Source: Aquimarina longa SW024 (GTDB taxonomy: Bacteria > Bacteroidota > Bacteroidia > Flavobacteriales > Flavobacteriaceae). Taken from it: a DNA stretch of 64,000 nt. Under the pieces are notes generated by a model. It made no database searches, was not told the DNA's origin, and worked only from the letters and a program-made list of their open reading frames with translations. Positions 45,338-53,841 of this stretch are shown here, one piece after another. Each line of letters starts with the position of its first letter. The stretch's first letter is position 1. Both the position numbers and the translations under genes were made by a program. Where the stretch lies: assembly GCF_001401755.1 (NCBI RefSeq), contig NZ_KQ474099.1, forward strand, positions 127,926-191,925. The letters run 5' to 3'.

Positions 45338-47574
45338 ATAAACTCCTGTTCTTTATTATATGTATACTATTATCGTCACTTAGTGCACAAGAAATAAAAA
45401 TAAAAGGACAACTATCTATTCACAATAGCAGATACAATAGCGGTACCATAGAATATGTGCCAAATGCTTTTGTAACCGCCCCTTTTACCAAACCTTCTAG
45501 TACTGATAACTTAGGTAAATTCGAACTTAATTTTGTAGGTATTGAAAACGGTACTTCTTTAAGGCTAACAGTCGAAAAAGCAGGATATGAGATTGTAAAC
45601 ACCCGAGATATACAAGCCATTACTTTAGGGAGGAGTGAGCCTATACGTATTTTTCTGGCAAAAAAAGGAAAATTGGCAGAAGCGCAAATAAGGTTGTACA
45701 GCATTAGTAAAGAAGCGTTATATGCCAAAAAAAATGCAATCATCAAAAAACTAAGATCTGATACACAAAGTAGTCAAAGAAATATACAGGAATTAAAGAA
45801 AAAATTTGGGCAGGTCATAAACAACTACAAAGAAGCAGAAACCTTTTTAAATACTAGGGTCAAAGAATTAGAAAAACAATTGTATGCACTATCCATAGAA
45901 TTAGCAAATCAGAACCTAGATTTTGCATCTGATTTATATATCGAAGCCTATCGAGCATTTATAAAAGGAGATGTAGAAAAAGTAGTTAAAATACTAGGTG
46001 ATAAAACCCTAAAAGAAATTGATAACAAAGCCCATAATAAATACAGAAAAGGAAAGCAACTCATAGAACTCGGAAAAAATGAGTTCCTAGAAAATATTAA
46101 AAACTATCAGTTACGTGCCAGAGCGCACTTATTATTGTTTGATTATAAAAAAGCAATAGAGATTTATAAAATCATTGTTCAAAATATAAATACCTATAAC
46201 CTGCCTAAAAATTTACTAGCCTATTATTCTGAACAATTAGCCGATTTATATATAAAAAGCTATGTGCAAATGGTAACCTCTGGTTTAGATTATGAATATG
46301 ATACCGTAAACGACATTGGGAATACTGCTATAACATATCAAAAGAAAGCACTGTCTATTTACAAAAACACAGATAATATCGATATACTTTCTGTAGCACG
46401 ATCCTATCAGAATCTAGGAAATATCTTGTTAATAATAGACGAGGATTTTAAAAGGGCAGGAATCTATTTTAGAAAAAGTTTTGATATCTATCAGGAACAA
46501 AAAACAATCAGTTCTGCTGTGGTGTATAATTTGTTACAAATTGCATCTCTATACAGTTCACATGTAAATATTCATCGATTGGCATGGTATGATGGAATGA
46601 AATTAAAAAGAAAAGATAGAGAACATATTTCAGAAGCAGAAAAATATTATGACTTAGCGGCTGTAATGGCATCAAAAATAAAAGATACAGAATTTCTATT
46701 AGGAGAACTATACCATCAACGAGCAAAAGAAAATTGGATTCCAAAAGCAGAAAAAGAAAAGCTGTATGAAAAAACCAAAAAAATCTTTGAAGCCAAATTA
46801 ACCTCAGTAGATTATAGATTAGCAGAACTATATATTGAGCTAGGAGATCTGTACTACTCTAAGAACACAAAAATAACACTAGAGTATTACTTAAAAGCTT
46901 CAAAAATATACGAAGAGATAGAAAGTAGCTCCTCCTTTGATTTCTTTTATGGGAATAGAACTAAAAACTACCAGAATATAGCAGATTGGTATACGATCAA
47001 TGGTGACCTAGCCATGGCAGAGAAGTTTCATAAAAAAAATAGTACTGCTATTGAAAAAGCAGCATTGTCTCCCTTGGATCATTTGGATAGGCACAGTAAA
47101 ATTATTTGGTTTTATAAAAATACAGGGGATCACAAAAATGTAATTTTTTATTGTAAAAAAGTACTTCGTGAGAATAATGGGTTCTATGATTGGGACGATA
47201 TCATTTTTGATGATATAGCCGTAGCTTACCATAGCTTAAAGGATTATGAACAAGAAATTAGGTATTTGAATAAACTGATTAAGATCTATCAACAAAAAAA
47301 AGTTTCGGCTTATAATACAGGAATCATTTTTTTGTATAAAAAAAAGAAAGGACAAGCATATTTGGCTCAAAAAAAAATCTATAAGGCAGTTTCTGAATTG
47401 AAAGCTGTAATCGAATATCATGAAAGTTTCAACAAGAAGGAACAAGATATCGTAGAACTTCTAGAAATATACAAAGCGATCTCTATAGCATACATATTAA
47501 TAGGAGATCAAATCAATTTAATAAAATTCAGAGAAAAATATATCAATACTAAAAAGAGGAGTACTACAGATTAA
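45334..47574 (+). CDS. secreted TPR protein with regulatory-like N-terminal domain
   Basis: The 746-residue protein starts at GTG 45334, overlapping the previous stop (GTGA). A signal peptide (about residues 1-18, ending SSLSAQ) leads into a CarboxypepD_reg-like domain (about 20-110), a coiled coil (about 125-195) and many TPR-like helical repeats (about 200-740) such as KALSIYKNTDNIDILSVARSYQ. It pairs with the preceding membrane protein, both carrying the same beta-sandwich type. Export implies a periplasmic or surface scaffold. No family role in eCIS is known to me; a terminator-like hairpin follows. Confidence 0.72.
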   Translation: MNKLLFFIICILLSSLSAQEIKIKGQLSIHNSRYNSGTIEYVPNAFVTAPFTKPSSTDNLGKFELNFVGIENGTSLRLTVEKAGYEIVNTRDIQAITLGRSEPIRIFLAKKGKLAEAQIRLYSISKEALYAKKNAIIKKLRSDTQSSQRNIQELKKKFGQVINNYKEAETFLNTRVKELEKQLYALSIELANQNLDFASDLYIEAYRAFIKGDVEKVVKILGDKTLKEIDNKAHNKYRKGKQLIELGKNEFLENIKNYQLRARAHLLLFDYKKAIEIYKIIVQNINTYNLPKNLLAYYSEQLADLYIKSYVQMVTSGLDYEYDTVNDIGNTAITYQKKALSIYKNTDNIDILSVARSYQNLGNILLIIDEDFKRAGIYFRKSFDIYQEQKTISSAVVYNLLQIASLYSSHVNIHRLAWYDGMKLKRKDREHISEAEKYYDLAAVMASKIKDTEFLLGELYHQRAKENWIPKAEKEKLYEKTKKIFEAKLTSVDYRLAELYIELGDLYYSKNTKITLEYYLKASKIYEEIESSSSFDFFYGNRTKNYQNIADWYTINGDLAMAEKFHKKNSTAIEKAALSPLDHLDRHSKIIWFYKNTGDHKNVIFYCKKVLRENNGFYDWDDIIFDDIAVAYHSLKDYEQEIRYLNKLIKIYQQKKVSAYNTGIIFLYKKKKGQAYLAQKKIYKAVSELKAVIEYHESFNKKEQDIVELLEIYKAISIAYILIGDQINLIKFREKYINTKKRSTTD

Positions 47575-47603
47575 AAAAATAACACCTCTTCAATTATAAA
47601 GTA

Positions 47604-47632
47604 AGACATTAAGTGTATTCTATTTAATGTCT
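47604..47632 (+). terminator. weak hairpin after the eCIS operon
   Basis: The arms AGACATTAA (47604-47612) and TTAATGTCT (47624-47632) make a 9-bp stem with an 11-base loop 30 bases after the last operon gene. No T-run follows directly, so termination is possible but not assured. Confidence 0.35.
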
Positions 47633-47950
47633 GATCAAAAAACTGGATTTATTACATGGAGCGGGTAGATCCTATTATCCCTGATCTTAACCAGAAATAT
47701 CTACAGGTGTTGTAAAATAGATGGATTCTCCTCCAAAAAAAGCAGGAAGTAAGGGGCTTGATGGTATAGATTTTCATGTATTGGTATTCATCCTCTAGGG
47801 AACAGCTCCCATATATAAAAATAGTGAGAGCATCCATAAGTTAAACCTAGTATACGCTATTTAGGTACATTAGAATATTTAGGGAAACATAACTTTTTTA
47901 GAATGATCCATGATCTCGCTTAATCCAAAAGCCTATTATCTAAAAAACAA
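47633..47950. other. intergenic stretch without recognisable gene
   Basis: This roughly 320-base stretch between the eCIS operon and the tRNA terminator has only short frames, for example an ATG at 47656 followed by 19 codons. Its composition is less AT-rich than usual spacers, so it might be coding debris, but no family is evident. Confidence 0.4.
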
Positions 47951-47981
47951 AAAAGCCTTATAGAAAATCTATAAGGCTTTT
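47951..47981 (-). terminator. rho-independent terminator of the tRNA unit
   Basis: Arms AAAAGCCTTATAG (47951-47963) and CTATAAGGCTTTT (47969-47981) form a 13-bp stem with a 5-base loop. On the minus strand it is followed by a T-rich run, just after the tRNA-Leu 3' end. Confidence 0.85.
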
Positions 47982-47982
47982 G

Positions 47983-48066
47983 TACTGAAGACGGGACTTG
48001 AACCCGTACGTCCTAATGGACATTGGATTTTAAGTCCAACGTGTCTACCAATTCCACCACTTCAGC
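47983..48066 (-). tRNA. tRNA-Leu (UAA)
   Basis: The minus strand folds as a class II tRNA of 84 nt: acceptor GCTGAAG/CTTCAGT (G-U at 1:72), D-arm GGTAGACACG, anticodon loop CTTAAAA giving UAA, a variable arm of GTCCATTAGGAC, and T-arm CGGGTTCAAGTCCCG. Discriminator A. CCA is not encoded. Confidence 0.95.
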
Positions 48067-48089
48067 TTGGTATGTATATATTGTCTCAG

Positions 48090-48161
48090 AGCGAAAGACG
48101 GGATTTGAACCCGCGACCCTCACCTTGGCAAGGTGATGCTCTACCCCTGAGCTACTTTCGC
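48090..48161 (-). tRNA. tRNA-Gly (GCC)
   Basis: The 72-nt minus-strand tRNA has acceptor arms GCGAAAG/CTTTCGC, anticodon stem-loop CACCTTGCCAAGGTG with anticodon GCC, and T-arm GCGGGTTCAAATCCCGT. It lies 23 bases upstream of tRNA-Leu in the same transcript. Confidence 0.96.
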
Positions 48162-48202
48162 AGTTATTTTTTTAAGAACTTCGCAATACGTTATTGCGGA
48201 TG

Positions 48203-48232
48203 CAAATTTAATACATTTCTAGGAATACCAAA
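48203..48232 (-). promoter_or_regulatory. promoter of the tRNA-Gly/tRNA-Leu unit
   Basis: On the minus strand TTTG (48232-48229) and TAAATTTG (48210-48203) match the Bacteroidota -33 and -7 elements with an 18-base spacer. The expected initiation point is near 48196, inside a CGCAAT-N5-ATTGCG inverted repeat (48182-48198). Confidence 0.7.
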
Positions 48233-48342
48233 GTTTTTTTTGAAAAAAGAATAAAAAAAAACAACAACCATCAGTTTATAAGCATTTTAACAACCTTAAA
48301 AAAATATAATCATAAGCCCAATTAGGTATTTTGAGCTTTTTT

Positions 48343-50970
48343 TTATACCTGAGATGTTTTTTTCTTAGTTAGCATACGTTTAATTTCGTTTAATTTCATC
48401 AACGCTTCTACAGGAGTGAGTGTATCGATATCAATATGCAAAATCTCTTCTTTGATATCTTCTAATAATGGGTCATCTAAGTTAAAAAAACTTAGTTGTA
48501 AATCATCGTCTTCTTGTACTGCTTTGATCTTATCAGTAAGTTCTTCGCTACTATGTGATTTCTCTAGCTTTTTTAGCATCTTATTAGCTCTGTAAAGTAC
48601 TTGCTGAGGCATTCCTGCCATTTTAGCTACATGGATCCCAAAACTATGCTCACTCCCGCCAGGAACTAGCTTACGCAAGAAGAGAACGTTATCTTTTAAT
48701 TCTTTTACTGATACATTGTAGTTTTTAATACGATCAAAAGTTTCGTGCATCTCGTTTAACTCGTGATAATGTGTCGCAAACAATGTTTTGGGCCTTGATG
48801 GGTGCTCATGTAAAAATTCACTAATTGCCCAAGCAATAGAGATCCCATCATAGGTACTGGTACCTCTCCCAATCTCATCTAATAATACCAGACTACGATC
48901 TGATATATTATTTAATATACTCGCAGTTTCATTCATCTCTACCATAAATGTAGATTCTCCCATAGAAATATTATCACTTGCTCCTACTCTAGTAAATATT
49001 TTGTCTACTACTCCTAGTTTCACTTCTTCCGCAGGGACAAAACATCCCATCTGTGCTAATAATACCATCAATGCCGTCTGTCGTAATATCGCCGATTTAC
49101 CACTCATATTAGGTCCTGTAATCATTACCATCTGTTGTTGATCTCTATTAAGTGATACATCATTAGCGATATACTGTTCTCCTAATGGTAATTGTTTTTC
49201 GATAACTGGATGACGACCATTTTTAATTTCTAAATCATATGAATCATTGATCATTGGTCGTACATAATCATTTTCTGTAGCAAGCTGTGCAAAAGAGCAT
49301 AAACAATCTAATTGCCCGATTAAAGTGGCATTTAATTGTACTGGTTTAATATACTCGTTCATCCATACAATTAGATCACTAAATAATTGTTGTTCTAATA
49401 CTAGTATTTTTTCTTCGGCACCGAGGATTTTAGCCTCATATTCTTTTAACTCTTCTGTGATGTATCGTTCGGCACTTACTAGTGTTTGCTTACGTATCCA
49501 TGTATCTGGCACTTTATTCTTATGCGTATTTCTTACCTCTATATAATATCCAAATACATTATTAGAGGCTATTTTTAAAGAGGTTATCCCTGTAGCTTCT
49601 GTCTCTCGCTCTAGCATTTTATCGAGATAGTCCTTACCAGAAAAGGCTATCGATCGCAATTCATCTAGCTCATCTAAATACCCATCGGCAATGGTATTAC
49701 CTTTTAGGATGTTTACAGGTGCTTCTTCGTTTAATGTTTCTTTAATTTTATTACGTAATAATTTACAATCATTAAGAGTCTCTCCTATTACCTTTAATGC
49801 ATCATTATCACTTGCTGATGCTTTTGCTTTTATAGGCACAATAGCTTCTAAGGAATTTTTTAATTGAATTACTTCTCTGGGGTTTACTTTCCCAGTAGCG
49901 ATTTTAGAAATCAATCGTTCTATATCTCCTATTTGCTTAATCTGATGCTGGATTTTTTGATGTAGTATAGCATTATCCAAAAAATATTGTACTACCTCAT
50001 GACGCTTATCGATAGCTGTACTATTTTTAAGCGGTAATGCCAACCATCGTTTTAACGTACGTCCACCCATTGGGGAGATTGTTTTATCAATAACATCTAG
50101 TAGCGTTACTGCATTTGCGGCATTGGCATGGTATAATTCTAAATTACGAATTGTAAAACGATCCATCCAAATATATTGGTCTTCTGCAATACGCTGAATT
50201 GTTGTAATATGCTGTAGCTTATGATGCTGTGTTTCTCCTAGATAATGTAAGATCACACCTGCTGCTATAATCCCTTCTTGTAAATGATCTACACCAAAAC
50301 CTTTTAGAGTTTTTGTTCCAAAATGTGTATTAACTGTTTCATTGGCATAATCTGTTTTAAATGCCCAATCTTCTATAAAAAAGGTATGAAAGTCCTTTCC
50401 GAAATCTTCTTCGAAGTTTTTCTTCTTAGGCTTAGCAATCAAAACTTCACTAGGACTAAAGTTTTGCATTAGTTTATCCATATGAGCAACATCTCCTTGT
50501 GCCGTTAAAAACTCTCCTGTAGACACATCTAGAAATGCTATTCCTAACTCTCGTTTACCATAATGCACAGCACATAAAAAATTATTAGTCTTACTCTGTA
50601 ATACCTCATCATTTAAGGCTACACCAGGAGTTACTAATTCTGTTACTCCTCGTTTTACAATTGTTTTGGTTTGTTTAGGGTCCTCTAATTGATCACAGAT
50701 TGCTACACGCTCACCTGCTTTAACGAGCTTAGGTAAATAGGTGTTTAAAGAATGATGAGGAAACCCAGCTAATGCTGTTTCTTGATCGGTTCCATTTCCT
50801 CTTTTAGTCTGTACAATATTTAAAATAGCAGCTGCTTTAATTGCATCTTCTCCAAAAGTTTCATAAAAATCCCCTACTCTAAATAATAACATTGCATCAG
50901 GATACTTAGCCTTAATAGCATTGTACTGTTTCATTAATGGGGTTACTTTTTTACCTTTTTTTGCTGCCAA
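48343..50970 (-). CDS. mutS: DNA mismatch repair protein MutS
   Basis: The 875-residue protein is a full-length MutS ATPase that recognises base mismatches and recruits MutL. The N-terminal [21 protein letters not shown] contains the mismatch-contacting Phe-x-Glu type motif (YETFGEDA region), and the C-terminal ATPase has Walker [10 protein letters not shown] and Walker [32 protein letters not shown] and [11 protein letters not shown] are also typical. The stand-alone gene has no partner mutL nearby; its promoter is not evident. The C-terminal helix ends in a Lys-rich tail. Confidence 0.97.
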   Translation of the reverse strand: MAAKKGKKVTPLMKQYNAIKAKYPDAMLLFRVGDFYETFGEDAIKAAAILNIVQTKRGNGTDQETALAGFPHHSLNTYLPKLVKAGERVAICDQLEDPKQTKTIVKRGVTELVTPGVALNDEVLQSKTNNFLCAVHYGKRELGIAFLDVSTGEFLTAQGDVAHMDKLMQNFSPSEVLIAKPKKKNFEEDFGKDFHTFFIEDWAFKTDYANETVNTHFGTKTLKGFGVDHLQEGIIAAGVILHYLGETQHHKLQHITTIQRIAEDQYIWMDRFTIRNLELYHANAANAVTLLDVIDKTISPMGGRTLKRWLALPLKNSTAIDKRHEVVQYFLDNAILHQKIQHQIKQIGDIERLISKIATGKVNPREVIQLKNSLEAIVPIKAKASASDNDALKVIGETLNDCKLLRNKIKETLNEEAPVNILKGNTIADGYLDELDELRSIAFSGKDYLDKMLERETEATGITSLKIASNNVFGYYIEVRNTHKNKVPDTWIRKQTLVSAERYITEELKEYEAKILGAEEKILVLEQQLFSDLIVWMNEYIKPVQLNATLIGQLDCLCSFAQLATENDYVRPMINDSYDLEIKNGRHPVIEKQLPLGEQYIANDVSLNRDQQQMVMITGPNMSGKSAILRQTALMVLLAQMGCFVPAEEVKLGVVDKIFTRVGASDNISMGESTFMVEMNETASILNNISDRSLVLLDEIGRGTSTYDGISIAWAISEFLHEHPSRPKTLFATHYHELNEMHETFDRIKNYNVSVKELKDNVLFLRKLVPGGSEHSFGIHVAKMAGMPQQVLYRANKMLKKLEKSHSSEELTDKIKAVQEDDDLQLSFFNLDDPLLEDIKEEILHIDIDTLTPVEALMKLNEIKRMLTKKKTSQV

Positions 50971-51151
50971 TGGATTGTAGTTTTATGAATTATGCTAAAG
51001 TAGCTATTCTCGTATTTTTTTAAAACTATCGTCTCTAGGAGTTATTCAATTTTATTCACAATGATATTTCAGAAAATAAAGTTCTTGTATCATCCTCCGG
51101 TATTTTTCTTTTGGTATATTCTAAAAAATGGATATCTAATGATAAAAACAA

Positions 51152-51159
51152 TACCTTTG
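51152..51159 (+). promoter_or_regulatory. -7 element TACCTTTG of the SpoU methyltransferase gene
   Basis: TACCTTTG matches TAnnTTTG, 63 bases before the ATG at 51223. The -33 element is not clear. Confidence 0.4.
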
Positions 51160-51222
51160 AGGCGAGATTGAACGAAAATTTCAACATCTTTTTATTAAAA
51201 AAAGCAACTGTATCCATACTTA

Positions 51223-51756
51223 ATGAATAGAAAACTAAAAAATAGCGAACTAAACCGTAAGAGTGTAGAAGAGTTCAAAGCAGCTCCTAAGACGCCTTTA
51301 ATTATCATTTTGGACAACATCCGAAGTCTTAATAATATTGGATCTGTATTTAGAACCGCTGATGCTTTTTTAATTGAGAAAATCTACCTCTGTGGTATTA
51401 CTGCCACTCCTCCTCATAAAGATATCCAAAAAACTGCATTAGGTGCTACAGATACCGTAGACTGGGAACATCAAAAAAATACTTTGGAAGTAGTTCAAAA
51501 CCTCAAATCACAAAACATCAAAATTCTGGCTATAGAACAAGCAGAAAATGCAACTATGTTAAATAGCTTTACTCCTGATACTGATCAAAAATATGCTATC
51601 ATTTTTGGCAATGAGGTTAAAGGTGTTCATCAAGATGTGGTTTCTGAAAGTGATCTTGTTATCGAGATACCTCAGCATGGAAGTAAGCACTCTCTTAACA
51701 TCTCTGTTAGTGCCGGAGTAGTCATATGGGATCTATTTAGCAAGCTATCTTTATAA
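51223..51756 (+). CDS. TrmH/SpoU-family RNA 2'-O-methyltransferase
   Basis: The 177-residue protein has the SPOUT knot motifs IIILDNIRSLNNIGSVFRTAD, YAIIFGNEVKGV and the C-terminal IEIPQHGSKHSLNISVSAGVV, which bind S-adenosylmethionine and the ribose target. It should 2'-O-methylate a tRNA or rRNA nucleoside in the cytosol; the site is unknown. At this length it lacks the N-terminal substrate domain of larger SpoU enzymes. It converges with the folK-dNK gene, 16 bases from its end. Confidence 0.9.
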   Translation: MNRKLKNSELNRKSVEEFKAAPKTPLIIILDNIRSLNNIGSVFRTADAFLIEKIYLCGITATPPHKDIQKTALGATDTVDWEHQKNTLEVVQNLKSQNIKILAIEQAENATMLNSFTPDTDQKYAIIFGNEVKGVHQDVVSESDLVIEIPQHGSKHSLNISVSAGVVIWDLFSKLSL

Positions 51757-51772
51757 AACATAGATGCTTCCT

Positions 51773-52909
51773 TTATAAAGAACATGTATTGATTTGCTCC
51801 AAAATCCAAATATAATCTGATCGATCTGCTATAAAATCTCGTTCTGATACATCTAGGACTAAAGTTTTAACCTGGGATTGTGTCTTTATAAATTGCATAT
51901 ACTCTTTATTGATTTTATCTAGATATTCTGCAGAGATTTTTTGCTCATAATCTCTACCTCTCTTTTTAATATTCTCTAAGAGGCGCTCTGTATTTTGGTA
52001 GAGGTATACATATAACCCAGGTTTTGTTAGATTTTTATACATCAAATCAAATACTTTTTTATAGAGTATCAATTCTTCTGATTGCAAAGTAACCTTGGCA
52101 AAAATCATAGACTTAAACACATCATAATCACTTATAACAAAATCTTTAAATAAATCAAACTGCGCAATATCATCCTGTAAGCGTTGGTAACGATCTGCCA
52201 GAAAAGACATTTCTAAAGGAAAAGCATACCGCTCCATATCTTCATAAAATTTTGGCAAAAAGGGATTATCTGCAAAACGCTCTAAAATAAGTTTTGCATT
52301 AAACTCCTTGGCAATTATTTCAGAGAGGCTCGTTTTTCCTGCTCCAATATTTCCTTCTATAGTAAGATATTGAAATCGAGCTAAGGTGTATACTTCTTTT
52401 GGGTTTTTTAGTGTATCTGTTACCAATGACACTATCGAATCATCAGAAGTATTTTCTACTAATTGCTGTACTGTTTGCTTTAGTTCTGGATGTATGATAT
52501 CTGGCGTAATCTCTGCAAGAGGTTCTAATACAAACTTCCGATGCTGCATTGCAGGATGTGGCACAATCAATTCTTTGGTCACTATACATCCTTCTGATGA
52601 AAAAATAATATCTAAATCGATAGTTCTAGCTTCATACCCTTTGCCTCCTGTCCTGTTTCTACCTAAAGAGTTTTCGATATCCATGAGTATGTGTAACACC
52701 TGAGTTGTAGAAAGAAAAGTAGATACTTCAATACAGGCGTTATAAAAATCATTACTAGTAAATCCCCATGCTGGTGTCTGATATACTCTAGAAAGAGAAA
52801 CGATATCTCCTATAGTTTTATATATCTCATTAATCGAATTTTGTAGAAAACTTAAACGGTTACCGACATTACTACCTAATGAAATATGTATAAGATGAGG
52901 TGTTTTCAA
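51773..52909 (-). CDS. folK: HPPK-deoxynucleoside kinase fusion
   Basis: The 378-residue protein joins two enzymes. Residues about 5-150 are 6-hydroxymethyl-7,8-dihydropterin pyrophosphokinase of folate synthesis (ISLGSNVGNR, TPAWGF, RTIDLDII, VPHPAMQHRKFVLEPLAEI). Residues about 178-378 are a deoxynucleoside kinase with P-loop EGNIGAGKTS (185-194), LILERFADNPFLPKFYED and the lid-region KKRGRDYE, which phosphorylates deoxynucleosides. The linker is only about 30 residues. The fusion links pterin and nucleotide supply in one chain, as known for Bacteroidota. Confidence 0.93.
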   Translation of the reverse strand: MKTPHLIHISLGSNVGNRLSFLQNSINEIYKTIGDIVSLSRVYQTPAWGFTSNDFYNACIEVSTFLSTTQVLHILMDIENSLGRNRTGGKGYEARTIDLDIIFSSEGCIVTKELIVPHPAMQHRKFVLEPLAEITPDIIHPELKQTVQQLVENTSDDSIVSLVTDTLKNPKEVYTLARFQYLTIEGNIGAGKTSLSEIIAKEFNAKLILERFADNPFLPKFYEDMERYAFPLEMSFLADRYQRLQDDIAQFDLFKDFVISDYDVFKSMIFAKVTLQSEELILYKKVFDLMYKNLTKPGLYVYLYQNTERLLENIKKRGRDYEQKISAEYLDKINKEYMQFIKTQSQVKTLVLDVSERDFIADRSDYIWILEQINTCSL

Positions 52910-52983
52910 AGCTGGATATTTATATTCTAGTGAGAAGTCCTTATTTTTAAGGGCAAAATAAGTAAAACAAAATCACTTCGCCT

Positions 52984-52991
52984 TATTTTTG
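52984..52991 (+). promoter_or_regulatory. -7 element TATTTTTG of the YhhQ-family gene
   Basis: TATTTTTG matches TAnnTTTG and lies 28 bases before the TTG start at 53020. Confidence 0.45.
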
Positions 52992-53019
52992 CACGAACTA
53001 TTATTAACTATTATTCATT

Positions 53020-53727
53020 TTGAAAGAAACTTCTCTGGAATTAAAAGACAAACGTATTGCTTATAGAATATACCTCATACTTGGTGCACTCTTTATTTCA
53101 TCATTAGTCGTATCAAATCTTATTTTTCAAAAATTCTTCTATTGGGATTTTTTTGGCATCTATACTTTCGAAATTTCTGTAGGAATCTTACCTTATCCTA
53201 TTACTTTTTTGATTACCGATATTATCAGTGAGATCTTTGGAAAAAGAAAAGCGAATCAGATTGTTACAGCGGGTATTTTTGCATCTTTTTTTTCACTACT
53301 TATTGTATATGCTTCTACAGCTGTTCCTGCTACAACTTGGTCTCCTGTGAATGATGCTATATTCGATCAAGTTTTTGGAGCTACAGTGATTGCTGTATTT
53401 GCATCGATGATGGCGTATCTTTTTGCACAATATATAGATATTCAGGTTTTTCATTTTTGGAAACGTATTACTAAAGGAAAACATCTATGGATTAGAAACA
53501 ACTTCTCTACCTTTTCTTCTCAATTTATAGATACACTAACTGTTCTTTTATTACTCTGTTCTGCGGGGATCTTAGAATGGGATCGTTTTGGAGTATTATT
53601 ACTCAATGGTTTTTTATTTAAAATACTAGTCGCCGCTTTAGACACTCCTATTTTATACACGTTCGTATACTTAATCAGAAAACGTTTTAGGTTATCACAG
53701 GGTGATGAAATAGCTTTAGAAATTTAA
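53020..53727 (+). CDS. yhhQ: queuosine precursor transporter, YhhQ family
   Basis: The 235-residue membrane protein belongs to the YhhQ/DUF165 family that imports queuosine precursors (preQ0/preQ1). Six hydrophobic segments are visible, with the family motifs GILPYPITFLITDIISEIFG and GKRKANQIV, and TFSSQFIDTLTVLL in the second half. The start is TTG at 53020; no ATG occurs before the first membrane helix, so the alternative codon is likely real. A promoter element lies 28 bases upstream. It would feed tRNA modification. Confidence 0.88.
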   Translation: MKETSLELKDKRIAYRIYLILGALFISSLVVSNLIFQKFFYWDFFGIYTFEISVGILPYPITFLITDIISEIFGKRKANQIVTAGIFASFFSLLIVYASTAVPATTWSPVNDAIFDQVFGATVIAVFASMMAYLFAQYIDIQVFHFWKRITKGKHLWIRNNFSTFSSQFIDTLTVLLLLCSAGILEWDRFGVLLLNGFLFKILVAALDTPILYTFVYLIRKRFRLSQGDEIALEI

Positions 53728-53764
53728 AATCTAACAAATAGTTAACTTACAAAAGGTAACATAG

Positions 53765-53772
53765 TATCTTTG
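53765..53772 (+). promoter_or_regulatory. -7 element TATCTTTG of the AsmA-like gene
   Basis: TATCTTTG is an exact TAnnTTTG match, 70 bases before the ATG at 53842. Confidence 0.5.
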
Positions 53773-53779
53773 TATATCG

Positions 53780-53814
53780 TTACTTTATATAAAAGTTATT
53801 TACTTATAAAGTAA
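53780..53814. promoter_or_regulatory. inverted repeat in the 5' leader of the AsmA-like gene
   Basis: Perfect 10-base arms TTACTTTATA (53780-53789) and TATAAAGTAA (53805-53814) flank a 15-base spacer directly after the predicted start of transcription. It could be an operator or an RNA hairpin. Confidence 0.4.
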
Positions 53815-53841
53815 GCATAACCTAACTAATTATTTACTCAG

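Noticed and set aside
18949-47574. Type VI secretion system or prophage
   Set aside because: There is no TssB/TssC pair, ClpV, TssJLM membrane complex, capsid, terminase, portal or integrase. The DUF4255 cap, AAA+ ATPase and three sheaths fit an eCIS.
47652-47837. 61-codon minus-strand open frame in the gap after the eCIS operon
   Set aside because: Its composition (Cys/Trp/Tyr-rich) and lack of any family match look like chance in non-coding DNA.
48072-48254. Open frame reading ERRDLNPRPSPWQGDALPLSY
   Set aside because: It is the antisense of tRNA-Gly, a common spurious translation of tRNA genes, not a protein.
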